Shown: piece after piece, positions 1 through 8,117 of the stretch | Layout: each line of letters begins with the position of its first letter | Numbering within the stretch: position 1 is the stretch's first letter | NCBI GenBank assembly: GCA_964396115.1 | Contig: CAYNDL010000017.1 | Location: 1-19,444, forward strand | Length of the DNA: 19,444 nt | Direction: 5' to 3' | Source of the DNA: CAYNDL01 sp964396115 | GTDB lineage: Bacteria > Patescibacteriota > Andersenbacteria > UBA10190 > CAIZMI01 | The notes under the pieces: model-generated | What the model was told of the DNA's origin: nothing | The model's input: only the letters and a program-made list of their open reading frames with translations | Database searches by the model: none | Made by a program: the position numbers and the translations under genes

Positions 1-548
1 AACCAGTTTTACAACAAATAATATTGATTGCAGGAATAGTTGGTATCGGTGTGATTGCTCGTTTAGTACCCCATGCTCCAAACTTTGTACCAATTGCAGC
101 CATGGCTCTTTTTGGGGGGACTGTCTTCCGTTTCCCCTGGTCCGTTGGTGTCCCTCTTTTATCAATGGTAGTCTCGGATGCAATCATCGGATTCAGCCCG
201 TTGCCAATAACTCTTTCTGTTTATACATCATTCGCGATCATTGTCCTCATTGGAAAAACATTAAGGAGAGCGCCTTTCTGGAACGTTCCGCTGGCCTCCC
301 TATCTGCCTCAACAATTTTTTTCTTGGTTACAAACTTCGCGGTCTGGATCTATTCCGGCATGTACGAGCATACTCTGAATGGACTCATGCTTAGTTACAC
401 TTACGCTATCCCTTTTTTCCGAAATACTGCCTTTGCCGATATGCTTTATTCAGCCGTAATATTCGGCATTTTTATCTATATACCCAAGGGGATAACATTA
501 TTTCAAATAAAGAAAAAAGAGCGGATCACAGCACTTAAACAAATATAA
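1..548 (+). CDS. DUF6580-family membrane protein (5' partial)
   Basis: Small integral membrane protein of unknown function. The reading frame is open back to base 3, so the real start probably lies just outside the window; the TTG at 24 is only the first start-like codon inside it. The visible sequence has about five hydrophobic segments and the hallmarks I associate with DUF6580: an ARLVPHAPNFVPIAAMALFG block near the N-terminus, a VVSDAIIGF segment, FFLVTNFAVWIYSGM in the middle and FFRNTAFADMLYSAVIFG near the C-terminus. It ends in a short basic tail (KKKERI). Members have been likened to transporter substrate-binding membrane subunits, but no substrate is established. It precedes the sugar-nucleotide genes by 44 bases on the same strand, so it may be cotranscribed or may belong to an upstream unit. 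The family call is from memory of the motif pattern; a role in glycan synthesis is not shown. Confidence 0.75.
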   Translation, partial: PVLQQIILIAGIVGIGVIARLVPHAPNFVPIAAMALFGGTVFRFPWSVGVPLLSMVVSDAIIGFSPLPITLSVYTSFAIIVLIGKTLRRAPFWNVPLASLSASTIFFLVTNFAVWIYSGMYEHTLNGLMLSYTYAIPFFRNTAFADMLYSAVIFGIFIYIPKGITLFQIKKKERITALKQI

Positions 549-554
549 ATTCAT

Positions 555-583
555 TTGCGAACCTGGAAGGTGACCGTTATTCT
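555..583 (+). promoter_or_regulatory. Possible sigma-70-like promoter
   Basis: In the 44-base gap before the epimerase gene, TTGCGA (555-560) and TATTCT (578-583) are separated by exactly 17 bases. Each matches four of six consensus positions. A transcript would begin near 590, giving an almost leaderless message for the ATG at 593. A purine-rich GGAAGGTGA (566-574) in the same gap is about 18 bases from that ATG, too far for a normal ribosome binding site. Matches this weak occur by chance, so this is a candidate only. Confidence 0.2.
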
Positions 584-592
584 GAAAACATT

Positions 593-1537
593 ATGTCAAA
601 GTATCTTGTTACTGGAGGAGCCGGTTTTATCGGTAGTAATATCGTAAAGAAACTAATAGAAGCAGGACACAAGGTTACTGTCTTGGATAATTTTATTTCT
701 GGAAAGAAAAAAAATTTGGCGAAGTATAAAAGTAAAGTGAAAATAATCCGGGGAGACATTCGAAATTACAAGACTGTGGAAAGTGCGGTAAAAGGAAATG
801 ATTATATTTTGCACCAAGCTGCACTTAGAGGTGTTCTTCAATCCGTCATAGACCCAAGATCCGTAAACGAAGTAAACATAGGAGGAACGGTGAACGTCCT
901 TGCTGCTTCGTCTAAATTCCAAATTGAGCGAGTTGTTCTAGCTTCTTCGTCATCGGTTTATGGAAAGCTCAACAAGAAAAAGAATAAAGAAAATGCTCCG
1001 ATTAACCCACTATCACCATACGCACTCACTAAGGCTACAGGAGAACATTATGCCAGGCTCTTCTATGAACTTTATGGTCTTAAAACTATTTGTTTGCGTT
1101 ATTTTAATGTCTTTGGACCGATGCAAAGCCCATCCGATCCTTATGCTGCGGTTGTTCCCATCTTTGTCACTAATATAATCAGAAACAAAATCTGCGAAAT
1201 ACACGGCTCAGGACATCAGAGCCGCGATTTCACATACGTTGATAACGTTGCTCTGGCAAATATTTTAGCTACTGAAACACAAAATGCTAAATTTGGAGAA
1301 ACTTACAACATAGCGGGAGGAGAAAATATTTCGATAAATAAACTTCTCAAACAAATAGAGTCGCTGACAGGAAAAAAAGCTAAGATATTAAAAAAAGAAA
1401 AGAGACCTGGCGATATCGACAGGACGCATGCAGACATCAGTAAGGCCAAGAACTTACTGGGTTATAAACCAGAGGTAAGCTTTGCCAAAGGGCTTAAAAA
1501 AGCTGTAGACTGGTATTTAAGTAAAGCAGATGAATAA
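593..1537 (+). CDS. NAD-dependent UDP-sugar 4-epimerase (extended SDR, WbpP/TviC-like)
   Basis: Predicted cytoplasmic epimerase that inverts C4 of a UDP-hexose, most likely UDP-GlcNAc or its uronic acid. The 314 residues are typical of the GalE/WbpP family. The N-terminal Rossmann motif TGGAGFIG is at residues 7-14, with the ribose-binding Asp at 32. The catalytic Ser/Thr region is SSSS at 118-121 and the Tyr-x3-Lys pair is Y143/K147 (YALTK). Substrate-domain motifs YFNVFGP (170-176) and RDFTYVDN (211-218) follow. The ATG at 593 puts the nucleotide motif at its usual distance from the N-terminus. Its last 8 bases overlap the start of the dehydrogenase gene, and that pairing recalls TviB/TviC and WbpO/WbpP, which make UDP-GalNAcA. 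Plain UDP-Glc or UDP-GlcA epimerase activity cannot be excluded from sequence alone. Confidence 0.85.
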   Translation: MSKYLVTGGAGFIGSNIVKKLIEAGHKVTVLDNFISGKKKNLAKYKSKVKIIRGDIRNYKTVESAVKGNDYILHQAALRGVLQSVIDPRSVNEVNIGGTVNVLAASSKFQIERVVLASSSSVYGKLNKKKNKENAPINPLSPYALTKATGEHYARLFYELYGLKTICLRYFNVFGPMQSPSDPYAAVVPIFVTNIIRNKICEIHGSGHQSRDFTYVDNVALANILATETQNAKFGETYNIAGGENISINKLLKQIESLTGKKAKILKKEKRPGDIDRTHADISKAKNLLGYKPEVSFAKGLKKAVDWYLSKADE

Positions 1538-2816
1538 CTTGCAAGACATCAAGATTGCAGTCGTAGGGCTTGGTTATGTCGGCCTGCCTCTTGCTTTAGC
1601 GTTCGGCCGCACTGGGATTAAAACAATTGGTTTTGATATAAAGGAAAAGAGGATCCGAGAGCTGAAAGCCGGTTTTGATTCCACAAATGAAGTTTCGCGG
1701 GAAGAGATTAAAAAAAGCGTCGTTTCATACACATCAAACGGAAATGAACTCAAGAACGCTAGTTTCTTTATTATCGCTGTCCCAACCCCAGTTACAAAAA
1801 CGAACTACCCAGATCTTTCCTTACTCGAAAAAGCCACTACAACAGTAGCGAACCACATACCTTCCGGGGCTGTCATTGTTTTTGAATCTACCGTGTATCC
1901 AGGCGCAACAGAAGAGGTGTGTGTGCCAATAATTGAATCAGTGTCTGGTATGAAGTGGAAGAAAGATTTTTTTGTAGGATATTCGCCCGAGAGAATTAAT
2001 CCTGGTGATCGGGAACATTCACTCGAAAAGGTGGTAAAGGTTGTTTCAGGAGACTCACCAAAAACACTTAAGAAAATTTCCGAAGTATACAGCATTATTT
2101 GCAAAGCAGGCATCTTTCCGGCAACGAACATTAAGACCGCAGAGGCTGCGAAAGTTATTGAAAATACACAACGGGATTTGAACATCGCCCTTATGAATGA
2201 GCTCTCGCTGATCTTCCACAGAATAGGGATTGACACAAACGAAGTACTACAGGCAGCAAGTACTAAGTGGAATTTTTTAAATTTCAAACCGGGTCTCGTG
2301 GGGGGACATTGTATCGGTGTCGATCCTTACTACTTGGTACATAAGGCCGAAGAGTTAGGGTACCATCCTCAGGTTATCGCGGCTGGCCGGAGAATTAACG
2401 ACTATATGCCGGAGTTTGTTGCAGAAGAAACAATTAAGGGACTCATCGAAGCTGGCAAGATTGTCCAGCAATCGAAAGTATTAGTTATGGGATTGACCTT
2501 TAAGGAAAACGTCAAAGATTTTAGAAATTCAAAAATATCAGGGACAATCAAGAGGTTGCGCGAATTAGGTGTTGATGTTGTAGGCTATGATCCTTTTCTT
2601 GACAAAGGAATAATAAGAAGCGAATTTGCCATCCCCTCCATAGACAAACTTGAAGGCAAATACGATGCCGTTATTCTTGCAACCGCACACGACTGCTTCC
2701 TCGATAAAAAAGATATGATTTTGAGCCTAACTAATAGCAATCCGGTCTTTGTAGACATCAAATCCCTATTCCCTTCTATACGCAAAGAGAAAGGCGTCAT
2801 TTACCGCAGTCTGTAA
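1530..2816 (+). CDS. UDP-HexNAc 6-dehydrogenase (TviB/WbpO-like)
   Basis: Nucleotide-sugar dehydrogenase that oxidises C6 of a UDP-N-acetylhexosamine to the carboxylate in two NAD+-dependent steps. All three domains of the UDP-Glc/GDP-Man dehydrogenase family are present in 428 residues. These are an N-terminal Rossmann fold with GLGYVG (13-18), the central ESTVYPG (119-125) and AAKVIENTQRDLNIA (206-220), and the catalytic-cysteine segment GGHCIGVDPYYL with Cys261. The C-terminal domain carries GLTFKENVKDFRNS (321-334). The run YSPERINPGD (151-160) together with SKWNFL-like and ENTQRDLN motifs closely resembles TviB and WbpO rather than UDP-glucose dehydrogenase. It starts inside the epimerase gene with an ATGAATAA overlap, which favours translational coupling. 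The expected product is UDP-GlcNAcA or UDP-GalNAcA, depending on whether the epimerase acts before or after it. Confidence 0.9.
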   Translation: MNNLQDIKIAVVGLGYVGLPLALAFGRTGIKTIGFDIKEKRIRELKAGFDSTNEVSREEIKKSVVSYTSNGNELKNASFFIIAVPTPVTKTNYPDLSLLEKATTTVANHIPSGAVIVFESTVYPGATEEVCVPIIESVSGMKWKKDFFVGYSPERINPGDREHSLEKVVKVVSGDSPKTLKKISEVYSIICKAGIFPATNIKTAEAAKVIENTQRDLNIALMNELSLIFHRIGIDTNEVLQAASTKWNFLNFKPGLVGGHCIGVDPYYLVHKAEELGYHPQVIAAGRRINDYMPEFVAEETIKGLIEAGKIVQQSKVLVMGLTFKENVKDFRNSKISGTIKRLRELGVDVVGYDPFLDKGIIRSEFAIPSIDKLEGKYDAVILATAHDCFLDKKDMILSLTNSNPVFVDIKSLFPSIRKEKGVIYRSL

Positions 2817-2822
2817 TAAAAA

Positions 2823-3959
2823 ATGAATATTTGTTTTGTTAATCCGACCATTTTAATGCGTCGGCCCATTATCCAGATAGCAAAGTTGCTTGTCGAAAAC
2901 GGACACAGTGTGACAATTTTAACACCAGGAGAACCATCGCATTCTGATAGGCGTGAAAGTGATTCAACGGCAGAATCTCTGGATTCTATCAAAATAATTC
3001 ACCTCCCCGCACACGAGGTGCGCAGTATTCTTTGGCCATACCCCAATAGCTTTTCTTTTTTCAAAATTATGGGACAGCAGCTTAAAAGAGCTGACGTCGT
3101 GCATATCTGGGCGCCGTTTTACGCATATTCCCTTTACCCCTTGTTGCTCAAATACTTCCATCGCCTTAAAGTGCCAACCATAGTTACTTACGACACTATT
3201 CCGGGGCATTCTTTCCTCTTTGCGTCGGCGCATTTGAACTTTGCAATGCGCCTTTATTTGCGTTTGTTTAGGGCAATCCTAAACAGCGCTGAGAAGCTAA
3301 CTGTCTATAGTGAACAACTGCTTCCTTTTGCACAAAAAATCGGATTACAAATGGGAAAAACCCTTGTTTTACCCACAGGGATTAACATTAGACCTGTCAC
3401 GGGAAAGGAGGAGCAAAGCCCACCAGTCATTTTGTTTGTTGGCCTACTTAACGCAAGAAAAGGAGTGGGGACACTCCTTAAAACCGCATCCTTAATCCAG
3501 CATAAAAAAATAAAGTGTTCTTTTATCTTAGTTGGATCAGGTCCCGAAAAGAACTATTTCGAAAAGCAAGCAAGGAACCTGAACCTGACTAATGTCACCT
3601 TTGTCGGAGCAACAACGAACGTCTCCGATTACTATCAGAAAGCATCGGTGTTCTTCTTACCATCGCAAGGAGAAGGGTTGCCTGGAGTAATAATGGAAGC
3701 TATGTGTTTTGGTTTACCCATTGTTGCAAGTGCCATACCTTGCATTAGCGATTTAGTTATGAGTGGATACAATGGTTTTTTGTGCGATAAGGATTCAGCC
3801 GATTCCTTTGCTGAATCTATTGAAAAATTAATACTAGACAGCTCACTGAGAGAAATTCAGGGTAAAAAATCTCAAGAACTCATCCAGAATTTTTCCTGGT
3901 CGGAAATATTTCCAAAGTACGAGAAAATGTATCAAATGATCCGGCGAAATCATGAGTAA
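2823..3959 (+). CDS. GT4 family glycosyltransferase
   Basis: Retaining GT-B glycosyltransferase of family GT4, predicted to add a sugar to a lipid-linked oligosaccharide at the inner membrane. The N-terminal acceptor domain starts with MNICFVNP and includes DVVHIW (91-96) and a TYDT segment (122-125). The nucleotide-sugar domain begins near residue 201 with PVILFVGLLNARKG (201-214) and continues with LVGSGPE. It has the complete E-x7-E motif, EGLPGVIME, with Glu284 and Glu292, followed by FGLPIVAS and GYNGFL. Among the four GT4 genes in this window it alone keeps both glutamates. It lies 6 bases after the dehydrogenase gene, with no Shine-Dalgarno in that gap, and overlaps the flippase gene by 8 bases. 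The donor and acceptor sugars cannot be read from the sequence. Confidence 0.88.
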   Translation: MNICFVNPTILMRRPIIQIAKLLVENGHSVTILTPGEPSHSDRRESDSTAESLDSIKIIHLPAHEVRSILWPYPNSFSFFKIMGQQLKRADVVHIWAPFYAYSLYPLLLKYFHRLKVPTIVTYDTIPGHSFLFASAHLNFAMRLYLRLFRAILNSAEKLTVYSEQLLPFAQKIGLQMGKTLVLPTGINIRPVTGKEEQSPPVILFVGLLNARKGVGTLLKTASLIQHKKIKCSFILVGSGPEKNYFEKQARNLNLTNVTFVGATTNVSDYYQKASVFFLPSQGEGLPGVIMEAMCFGLPIVASAIPCISDLVMSGYNGFLCDKDSADSFAESIEKLILDSSLREIQGKKSQELIQNFSWSEIFPKYEKMYQMIRRNHE

Positions 3960-5193
3960 AATTTTCCAAAGTTTTTCTATTAAAGAAACTGCCTTTTTAA
4001 AAAATATTAGTATCACTGGGATCGGCATAATAGTATCGGGGGCTTGCGGGATGATATCCACATTCTTAATTGCGCACAGACTTGGACCCGACAAATTTGG
4101 CAGCTACAGTCTTGCCCTGGGAATTGCACAGCTCCTTGCCCTTCTTATGACATTAGGTATCCAAACGGCAATTACTCATTACCTCCCAAAATCCCGGAAC
4201 AATGCGGAGATCGCCTCCACAGGCCTAATCGTTCTGTTCGCATCAACCGTGTGCACATCAAGTATATTATTGGTTTTTTATTATTCTATTTCTAAGATAT
4301 TAAAAATTCCTACCCCTCTGTATATAGTGAGCATCGTTATGGCACTTCTAATGGCAGTAAGATACGGGAGTGATGGAGTGTTGCGCGGTAGCTTAAAATT
4401 TAAGCAAGCAGCTTTTTTCGAGGTTGCCTCCGCAATCACGGGGTTGCTACTGGTATTTATTTTGCTGTTATCCGGAAATGGACAGGCGACTCTTTTTCTC
4501 TACGCTACTGCCACTATCGCTGCTTGTTATTTTCTTTTTTCATTTTATTCATCACGCAAGCTTTTTTCAATAACTCATATTAAAAAACATGTCGCAAAGG
4601 AGCTATTTTCTTATGGATTGTTCACATTAGCGATTTCTATCGCACAAATAGTTCTCATGCAAGCTGATAAGATAATACTCAATTACTTCAGGGGATCGGC
4701 GGCTGTTGGCCTCTACAGCGTGTACACAAGTAGTTCACTGTTGGCAACATCTTTCGCCTTTACAGTAACTAACTATGTTTTACTACCGACAATATCAAGC
4801 GCAGGCTCGATTTCTCACCTGCTCCATCGCATAAAGAAGCATACCGTTTTCTTTCTTTTCGGAACAGCATTACTTTCTTTCATAGTCAGTTTTATTTACC
4901 TGCTTCTACTTGGCAAAGATTATGCTTTCAACTGGTTATGGCTCCTATTCTCATGTATATATGCATCACTGTACTTCTTTGCCAACATCTTGATCGTTGT
5001 CTCATTTTCACGGGGTAAAAAAGAGATTTCGGTGCTGTCTGTATACATGTTTTCAATAGCTGCTATATTTGTTTTATTAACTACATTGCTAGTTAAGTCC
5101 TGGGGAGTAAGCGGAATGTTTGTGTCCCTTATTGTGATATACTCTCTCATATCTGTTGCTCTTTTCCGCCGCTTAAGAGCATATTATTTATAA
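3952..5193 (+). CDS. Wzx-like polysaccharide flippase (MOP/MATE superfamily)
   Basis: Multi-pass membrane protein of 413 residues, predicted to flip a polyprenyl-diphosphate-linked repeat unit from the cytoplasmic to the outer face. Hydrophobic segments run the whole length, about twelve in number. The N-terminal part has the arrangement usual for the polysaccharide-biosynthesis/oligosaccharide flippase family: a short amphipathic start, then a first helix with GIGIIVSGACGMIS, then AHRLGPDKFGSYSLALGIAQ and a second helix ending LGIQTAITHYLPK. A polar YLNYF-type stretch before the middle helices (ADKIILNYF, about 237-246) is also usual. The start overlaps the upstream GT4 by 8 bases (ATGAGTAA), matching the overlap between the first two sugar-nucleotide genes. 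It is the only exporter seen in the window and implies Wzx/Wzy-type or single-unit export rather than ABC export. No Wzy polymerase is recognised nearby. Confidence 0.85.
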   Translation: MSKIFQSFSIKETAFLKNISITGIGIIVSGACGMISTFLIAHRLGPDKFGSYSLALGIAQLLALLMTLGIQTAITHYLPKSRNNAEIASTGLIVLFASTVCTSSILLVFYYSISKILKIPTPLYIVSIVMALLMAVRYGSDGVLRGSLKFKQAAFFEVASAITGLLLVFILLLSGNGQATLFLYATATIAACYFLFSFYSSRKLFSITHIKKHVAKELFSYGLFTLAISIAQIVLMQADKIILNYFRGSAAVGLYSVYTSSSLLATSFAFTVTNYVLLPTISSAGSISHLLHRIKKHTVFFLFGTALLSFIVSFIYLLLLGKDYAFNWLWLLFSCIYASLYFFANILIVVSFSRGKKEISVLSVYMFSIAAIFVLLTTLLVKSWGVSGMFVSLIVIYSLISVALFRRLRAYYL

Positions 5194-5202
5194 ATTTAAG
5201 CA

Positions 5203-6333
5203 ATGATCCCCGTATTCAAACCTTCCTACAATAACGATGAGATAAAGGCAGTGTCTACAGTGCTAAAATCTGGCTGGGTAGGACTCGGACCAAAAACTGA
5301 AGAATTTGAAAAAAGATTTGCAAAATATCTCAATGTTAAATTTGCTGTGGGCCTGAATTCTTGCAGCGCAGCTCTCCAGTTGGCATTTAAAGTCTTAGAC
5401 CTTCCAGAAAATAGCGAGGTGATAACCACTTCCATGACTTTCATCTCAACTAATCATGCAATCTTACAGAACAACCTCAAGCCGGTGTTTTGCGACATCG
5501 AACCTGACACCCTAAATATTGATGCCGAAAAAGTTGAAGCGCTAATAACACCAAAGACGAAGGCAATTCTTTGCGTGCACTACGGAGGACACGCTTGTGA
5601 CATGGCCTTGCTTAGAAAAATTGCAAAAAAGCATAAATTATTTTTAATCGAAGATTGTGCCCACGCAACTGGCGGAGAATACAAAGGAAAGAAACTTGGA
5701 ACTTTTGGGGATCTTGCTTGTTTTAGTTTCCACGCTGTAAAAAACTTAGCAACTGGTCAGGGGGGAATGATAGTTACCAATAACAGCTCTTTTAACCAGA
5801 GGCTTCGACGGCTTCGCTGGATGGGAATATCAAAAGATACCTGGAAACGTTCAGAAATTGGGTCTCATTATTCTTGGTACTACACCGTGCAAGAAGTTGG
5901 TTATCTTTATTATATGTGTGACATCATCGCCGCACTTGGCCTTGTACAGCTTAAGAAGGTTGATCTTTTAAACCGAAAACGACAAAAGATTGGCCAGATA
6001 TACAGAAAAGCATTCAAGGACATAAAGGGACTCGAACCATTGACAATAAAGGATTATGCAGGGACATCACAGCATAATTTTGTAATTAAACTGGAGAACA
6101 GGGATAAATTTATAGAGCATCTTAGCAAGAAAGGAATTGCGACGAGCGTACACTATTTCCCAAATCATTTGTACGAAATATACAAGCCTTACTATAAACA
6201 ACTACCTGTCACTGAAGATGTTTGGCGGAAAATTGTTACATTGCCGTTATACCCAGACCTGAAAGACAAGGAAATCAAACACATTATCTCTACAATTAAG
6301 GACTGGTTTAAAAACAAAGCCATCCGACAGTAA
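5203..6333 (+). CDS. DegT/DnrJ/EryC1/StrS-family sugar aminotransferase
   Basis: Pyridoxal-phosphate aminotransferase of the sugar-modifying DegT family (376 residues), predicted to transfer an amino group from glutamate to a nucleotide-linked keto-sugar. The N-terminal IPVFKPSYNNDEIKAV and LKSGWVGLGPKTEEFE (21-36) are family hallmarks. NSCSAALQLA (52-61) lies in the phosphate-binding region. IEDCAHATG (149-157) carries the ring-stacking Asp151. FSFHAVKNLATGQGGM (174-189) carries the Schiff-base Lys180. Two positions look unusual: GQGG where GEGG or GDGG is common, and GYLYYMCD (233-240) where an Asn-Met-Thr/Ser-Asp pattern is more typical. There is no 4,6-dehydratase or WbpB-like 3-dehydrogenase in the window, so the keto-sugar substrate must come from elsewhere. 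The gaps are 9 bases upstream and 1 base downstream, so cotranscription is likely. The exact sugar and ring position are unknown. Confidence 0.85.
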   Translation: MIPVFKPSYNNDEIKAVSTVLKSGWVGLGPKTEEFEKRFAKYLNVKFAVGLNSCSAALQLAFKVLDLPENSEVITTSMTFISTNHAILQNNLKPVFCDIEPDTLNIDAEKVEALITPKTKAILCVHYGGHACDMALLRKIAKKHKLFLIEDCAHATGGEYKGKKLGTFGDLACFSFHAVKNLATGQGGMIVTNNSSFNQRLRRLRWMGISKDTWKRSEIGSHYSWYYTVQEVGYLYYMCDIIAALGLVQLKKVDLLNRKRQKIGQIYRKAFKDIKGLEPLTIKDYAGTSQHNFVIKLENRDKFIEHLSKKGIATSVHYFPNHLYEIYKPYYKQLPVTEDVWRKIVTLPLYPDLKDKEIKHIISTIKDWFKNKAIRQ

Positions 6334-6334
6334 A

Positions 6335-7051
6335 ATGGAAAACACGGAAAAGTTTTCCCAAATCAAACCTTTTATCAGAAACCTGATAGGATACTCAGAA
6401 AGGGTGAGCTTTGCTAAGGCTTACTTAGCGAACAAAGTAGTATTAGACCTTGGTTGCGTGGACCACAATGCTGCAGAAGCACGAAAACAAAACAATTTTA
6501 TACACGATCAAATAAGAGAACACTCCGGTGAGGTACTGGGAACAGATATCGACGATAGCGAAATTAAGGCACTGGCGAACGAAGGATACAATGTTGCAGT
6601 TCTTGATATTCAAAACGAAACAGAGACAAAAATTTTTGCAAATGCAAAAAAATTTGACACCATTTTTGCAGGAGAAATTATTGAGCATCTGGAAGACATC
6701 AGGTCCTTTTTTAAGAACTGTCGAATCCTCCTCAGGCCAGAAGGAGTTCTTGTGATCTCCACACCCAATGCCATGGGATTCCCTTACTTTGCTGGCACAC
6801 TAAAACTAGGCTCTACTGTGGGTATAAATCCGACCCACACACTTTGGTTTGATCCCATTACATTGATTAGCATCGCAGAAAACCACGGTTTTAGGGTGAT
6901 TAATTTCTCCTGGTATTTCGATCGAAACTATCTTCGCCACAATAGAAGCATATCCTCCTTTTTATATTACACTTTTTATTTATTGCTTATACGAATTAGA
7001 CCGTATTTTTCTGAAGGATTCGAAATTGTCCTCAAACGAAATGAAACCTAG
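6335..7051 (+). CDS. Class I SAM-dependent methyltransferase with atypical motif I
   Basis: Predicted S-adenosylmethionine-dependent methyltransferase (238 residues), probably acting on a sugar or glycan end. Motif I reads VVLDLGCVDHNA (35-46) instead of the usual DxGxGxG. It is followed by a longer than usual stretch before the acidic end of strand 2, GTDIDD (69-74). Later motifs are regular: FDTIFAGEIIEHLED (107-121) and RPEGVLVISTPN (134-145). I recall relatives with an LGCVxH motif beside glycosyltransferases, so this is probably a true subfamily and not a degraded enzyme. The C-terminus is moderately hydrophobic (FLYYTFYLLLIRI), so membrane association is possible. It starts 1 base after the aminotransferase stop, and its 3' end overlaps the next GT4 gene. 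Its substrate is unknown. Confidence 0.78.
   Translation: MENTEKFSQIKPFIRNLIGYSERVSFAKAYLANKVVLDLGCVDHNAAEARKQNNFIHDQIREHSGEVLGTDIDDSEIKALANEGYNVAVLDIQNETETKIFANAKKFDTIFAGEIIEHLEDIRSFFKNCRILLRPEGVLVISTPNAMGFPYFAGTLKLGSTVGINPTHTLWFDPITLISIAENHGFRVINFSWYFDRNYLRHNRSISSFLYYTFYLLLIRIRPYFSEGFEIVLKRNET
7014..7018 (+). promoter_or_regulatory. Shine-Dalgarno-like AAGGA pointing to an alternative TTG start
   Basis: AAGGA lies 7 bases before an in-frame TTG at 7026, which would add five residues to the second GT4 gene, whose ATG is at 7041. Clear Shine-Dalgarno sequences are scarce in this window, so it makes the TTG start plausible. The ATG at 7041 itself has no matching site at a normal distance. Confidence 0.35.
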
Positions 7052-8117
7052 AATTTTTTGGTATTTTGTAGACGACTTCTCTAGCACATACCTCGATAAG
7101 AATGTTGGCGTTCTTTTGGACTTTTTCTCTCGTAATGGTTACGGCTGCATGATCGTATCTAACAAAAAAACTGACAAACCGGTTCCTTACGAAGTCGTCT
7201 GGTTACCCAACATCCGCGTAAAGGGAATTATATTTTTCTGGCCTTCCAGGAAATTTATATCTCGTTTGCTTAAATCGGAGAACATAATATTTGGCTACCT
7301 GGAAAGAGGTCATGTATTTTTGCTCTGCCTTCTTTCGCTTTTGCGTCTCGGTAAAGTGATCTTAAAAACTGACTCCTGCATAACCCGGATAATGAAAAGG
7401 GGCGGATTTAATCTACTACAAAAATTAATTGTTATAGTACCGACAATGATTTGCAATATGGTAATCACAGAGGTCGCAAAATCCCAGGAAGTACTTTCCA
7501 ATTATGTACCTAAAGATAAAATATTTGTCTTACCAAACGGTTCATCAGCCAGAGAATGGACACAAGAAAGAAAATCAAAAACAATCGTTTATGTAGGCAG
7601 ATTGCTAGAAGTGAAGGGTGCGGATATTGCAATTAATTCATTCCAGAATATACTGAAACATTTTCCAGACTGGAAACTAAAAGTAGTTGGTTACCCGAGT
7701 GACAATCATTTTGTAGAGCGAATAAAAGATATGATAAATTATCCCGCGAGCATTGAGCTTATCGAAGGCACAGAAAAGACGAGACTATTACAGATATTAA
7801 GTGAATCAGCTATTTGTCTTCTCACTTCGAGAGAAGAAGGATTTTCCAATACCATCCCTGATGCAATGATGGCAGGGAACGTGATTGTTGCGACCGCAGT
7901 TGGAGATACCCCATATTTTTCTCAAGGCAATACTGACGTTTTTCTATGTGAACCAACGAATGACAGTGCGACAACCACGTTACTCCATGCCCTACTAAAA
8001 CACGGCAACTTAGGGAGTATAAATAATGTTAAGTTTGCCAAGGAGAACCTGTCCTGGCACGATAATCTTGTTAAATTCAAAAACCAACTAATTAGTATGA
8101 GGATACTTCCCCAATGA
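7041..8117 (+). CDS. GT4 family glycosyltransferase with E-x7-D variant motif
   Basis: GT-B fold glycosyltransferase (358 residues from the ATG at 7041; 363 from the TTG at 7026). The N-terminal strand MKPRIFWYFVDD fits the ATG start, while the only Shine-Dalgarno-like sequence favours the TTG. The acceptor half contains two hydrophobic stretches (about 62-67 and 92-108), which may lie on the membrane. The C-terminal half has TIVYVGRLLEVKGADI (181-196) and a strand with WKLKVVGY. The catalytic-site motif is EGFSNTIPD, with Glu266 followed eight positions later by Asp274 where most GT4 enzymes have Glu; AMMAGNVIVAT and GDTP follow. Overall it is intact and in family length. It overlaps the upstream methyltransferase by 11 bases and the downstream one by 4 (ATGA). 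The substrate is not predictable. Confidence 0.82.
   Translation: MKPRIFWYFVDDFSSTYLDKNVGVLLDFFSRNGYGCMIVSNKKTDKPVPYEVVWLPNIRVKGIIFFWPSRKFISRLLKSENIIFGYLERGHVFLLCLLSLLRLGKVILKTDSCITRIMKRGGFNLLQKLIVIVPTMICNMVITEVAKSQEVLSNYVPKDKIFVLPNGSSAREWTQERKSKTIVYVGRLLEVKGADIAINSFQNILKHFPDWKLKVVGYPSDNHFVERIKDMINYPASIELIEGTEKTRLLQILSESAICLLTSREEGFSNTIPDAMMAGNVIVATAVGDTPYFSQGNTDVFLCEPTNDSATTTLLHALLKHGNLGSINNVKFAKENLSWHDNLVKFKNQLISMRILPQ
8099..8103 (+). promoter_or_regulatory. Shine-Dalgarno-like GAGGA for the methyltransferase at 8114
   Basis: GAGGA ends 10 bases before the ATG at 8114 and lies within the 3' end of the preceding GT4 gene. Together with the 4-base ATGA overlap it supports this start and coupled or re-initiated translation. 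It is one of very few recognisable ribosome binding sites in the window. Confidence 0.45.

Noticed and set aside
1204..1224. Six-pair inverted repeat CGGCTC/GAGCCG in the epimerase gene
   Set aside because: Stems of this size are expected by chance in 19 kb; similar ones occur near 3725, 4391, 10225 and 13390.
1805..2287. Open frame of 160 codons on the minus strand
   Set aside because: Antisense to the central part of the dehydrogenase, whose catalytic motifs are intact; composition looks like a shadow frame.
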